Below the pieces are notes generated by a model, which saw only the letters and a program-made list of their open reading frames with translations, was not told the origin of the DNA and did not search any database. From Bacillota bacterium (GTDB lineage Bacteria; Bacillota; Bacilli; Bacillales_A; Planococcaceae), in the NCBI GenBank assembly GCA_023405135.1, contig JAEXYZ010000100.1, positions 1-24,574 on the forward strand: a DNA stretch of 24,574 bases, in the 5' to 3' direction. Shown piece by piece: positions 23,130-24,574 of this stretch. The translations under genes were made by a program, and so were the position numbers. Each line of letters begins with the position of its first letter. The first letter of the stretch is position 1.

Positions 23130-24234
23130 ATGATTGAATTAGCAGATGTAAGGAATACGTTGGAAAATACAGCCTCTAAATTGGCGGACTTTAGGGGGTC
23201 TCTTTGACTTAGAAAATAAAGAGGCACGCATTCAAGAGCTTGATGAATTAATGTTAATGCCAGACTTTTGGAATGATCAAAATGGTGCCCAAACAGTAAT
23301 TAATGAAGCAAATGGTTTAAAAGCGGTCGTTAATGAATTTAATGATCTTGTGACGACACAGGAAAATTTAGAAATGACTCTTGAACTTTTAAAGGAAGAG
23401 CCGGATGATGAATTGCAAGAGGAACTTGGCAATGAACTAGAAGAATTTGAGCGGAAAATGGCTGCCTTTGAGCTTCAAATGTTATTAAGTGAACCATATG
23501 ATAAAAACAATGCGATTTTAGAGTTGCATCCAGGTGCTGGTGGAACAGAATCACAAGACTGGGGTTCTATGCTGCTACGTATGTACACACGCTGGGCTGA
23601 GAAACACGGCTTTAAAGTTGAGACAATGGATTACTTGCCTGGTGACGAAGCAGGTATTAAATCTGTAACATTATTGATTCAAGGGCACAATGCATATGGC
23701 TACTTAAAGGCAGAAAAAGGGGTACATCGCTTAGTGCGAATTTCTCCTTTTGATTCAGCTGGTCGTCGTCATACTTCCTTCGTGTCATGTGAAGTTATGC
23801 CAGAGTTTAACAACGAAATCGAGATTGAAGTACGTTCGGAAGATTTGAAAATCGATACGTATCGAGCTACTGGTGCTGGTGGACAGCATATCAATACAAC
23901 GGACTCAGCTGTTCGTATTACACATATTCCAACAGGTGTTGTTGTATCATGCCAAGCAGAGCGTTCACAAATTAAAAACCGTGAAAAAGCGATGAGCATG
24001 TTAAAGGCAAAATTATATCAACTAGAAATTGAAAAACAACAGGCTGAACTTGATGCGATTCGTGGAGAACAAAAAGAAATTGGTTGGGGCTCTCAAATCC
24101 GTTCTTATGTATTCCATCCATATTCAATGGTAAAAGATCACCGTACGAATTTTGAAACAGGAAATGTCCAAGGTGTAATGGACGGAGATTTAGATGATTT
24201 CATCAATGCTTACTTACGTTCACGCATCGGATAA
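23130..24234 (+). CDS. prfB: Peptide chain release factor 2 (RF2), with programmed +1 frameshift
   Basis: Releases finished proteins at UGA and UAA. Translation starts at ATG 23130 (ACGGAGGA upstream) and runs 25 codons to an in-frame TGA at 23205-23207. A +1 shift on CTT-TGA-C continues as LDLENKEARIQELDE to the stop at 24232, giving 367 aa, the normal family length. The codon-recognition motif SPF is at 205-207, and the catalytic GGQ at 250-252 in ATGAGGQHINTTDSAVRITH. Reading only the downstream frame, from 23251, would give a falsely short protein. It lies 123 nt after secA and ends before two hairpins. Confidence 0.97.
23193..23208 (+). promoter_or_regulatory. RF2 recoding site (SD-like stimulator plus CUU-UGA-C)
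   Basis: AGGGGG (23193-23198) is the internal Shine-Dalgarno-like stimulator. It is followed after TCT by the slippery CTT (23202-23204), TGA (23205-23207) and C at 23208. This is the classical arrangement by which low RF2 lets ribosomes shift to +1 and make more RF2. Confidence 0.95.
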
Positions 24235-24250
24235 TGATAATATTTTTGAC

Positions 24251-24305
24251 GAGAAAATTCCCCTAGTTTGAATGTCTCTGAAAAGCTAAAGGAAACGATT
24301 TTCTC
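24251..24305. repeat. Imperfect inverted repeat after prfB
   Basis: GAGAAAAT (24251-24258) and ATTTTCTC (24298-24305) are exact inverted copies separated by 39 nt. No T-tract follows, so its role is unclear; it could fold in the prfB 3' region. Confidence 0.35.
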
Positions 24306-24324
24306 ATAGTGATTTTAATAATAA

Positions 24325-24370
24325 AAAAAGTCGATTTGTACAACGAATTTCATGACAAATCAACTTTTTC
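24325..24370. terminator. Hairpin with A/T tracts, likely bidirectional terminator
   Basis: AAAAAGTCGATTTGT and ACAAATCAACTTTTT form a long stem with one C-A mismatch. A-run and T-run flanks would allow termination on either strand. Confidence 0.65.
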
Positions 24371-24372
24371 AG

Positions 24373-24401
24373 TGCCCTCCTTGTTTGGAGGGGCTTTTTT
24401 T
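24373..24401 (+). terminator. Terminator downstream of prfB
   Basis: CCCTCC (24375-24380) pairs with GGAGGG (24387-24392) around a 6-nt loop. One bulged G precedes the closing GC pair, and a seven-T run (24395-24401) follows. Confidence 0.75.
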
Positions 24402-24456
24402 AATTGAATGGGTGATTAACTTGGAAGTAAGTTAGCTAATAGTTGATAATAAAAAG

Positions 24457-24574
24457 GTATGTGCCCGAAAAAGCAGCTAAGCGCCCGAAAAAAATGTATG
24501 CGCCCGAAACAGCAGCCAAGCGCCCGAAAAAAACGGTATGCGCCCAAAACAGCAGCCAAGCGCCCGAAAAAAAC
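24457..24574 (+). repeat. 39-40-bp tandem repeat (minisatellite), cut by the window end
   Basis: Three units begin with GTATG at 24457, 24496 and 24536 (periods 39 and 40). Each unit holds two copies of a half-unit with the core CGCCCGAAA, roughly 20 bp apart, joined by CAGCAGCCAAG-type sequence and closed by an A-run. Copies differ by a few bases (for example GTGCCC in the first and CGCCCAAAA in the third). It is much richer in GC than its surroundings and lies outside any supported gene. The array continues beyond the window. Confidence 0.88.

Noticed and set aside
24416..24574. Minus-strand frame open across the terminal repeat
   Set aside because: The 39/40-bp periods are not both multiples of three, so each unit is read in a different phase and the peptide has no consistent repeat; there is no start codon with a ribosome site in view.
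24457..24574. CRISPR array
   Set aside because: The whole unit repeats with no unique spacers, the period is about 40 (20 for half-units), and no cas genes are present.

Overview
The window looks like chromosome from a low-GC, Gram-positive, peritrichously flagellated Bacillales member, most like the Lysinibacillus/Solibacillus/Viridibacillus group. This is inferred from protein sequences and gene order: a Bacillus-type short flagellin, sigma-D and sigma-H promoter sequences, long-form HPF, and secA followed by prfB with its programmed frameshift. It is AT-rich throughout, apart from a GC-richer minisatellite at the right edge.

Positions 1-11257 hold flagellin and its glycosylation. The end of an unrecognised gene (1-128) is followed by hag (flagellin), which has a sigma-D promoter and a leader with a textbook CsrA hairpin, and ends at a strong terminator. 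A second sigma-D-like promoter immediately follows and should drive a tight ten-gene operon: two Maf-type (motility-associated factor) flagellin glycosyltransferases separated by a small acidic protein, then legB, legC, legG, legI, legH (neuD-like), ptmE and legF. Those seven encode a route from a nucleotide-activated amino sugar to CMP-N,N'-diacetyllegionaminic acid, a sialic-acid-like nonulosonate. The Maf proteins would transfer the sugar to flagellin. Five junctions in the operon are ATGA overlaps, implying translational coupling. The operon closes with a hairpin terminator at 11435-11481.

Positions 11614-16193 hold the late flagellar genes: a third sigma-D-like promoter, flaG, an unusually long fliD (869 aa, with a coiled-coil insert carrying three degenerate repeats), fliT, fliS and a single-domain PilZ protein. 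Next is hpf (ribosome hibernation) behind a full-consensus sigma-H promoter.

Positions 17011-20285 are an accessory stretch with signs of decay. It holds the C-terminal remnant of a DUF418 membrane protein, a 31-codon one-helix membrane ORF, a minus-strand EamA transporter, an XRE regulator preceded by three 16-bp dyads, a small membrane protein broken by a one-base frameshift, and a minus-strand VOC-family protein. Core genes then resume with secA and prfB (RF2, with its UGA recoding site intact), followed by terminators and a 39-40-bp tandem repeat that runs off the window.

The most interesting points are the legionaminate/Maf system with an uncharacterised small protein between two Maf paralogues, the FliD insert, the three-dyad operator, and the terminal repeat. 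No rRNA, tRNA, IS element, phage or CRISPR array was seen.
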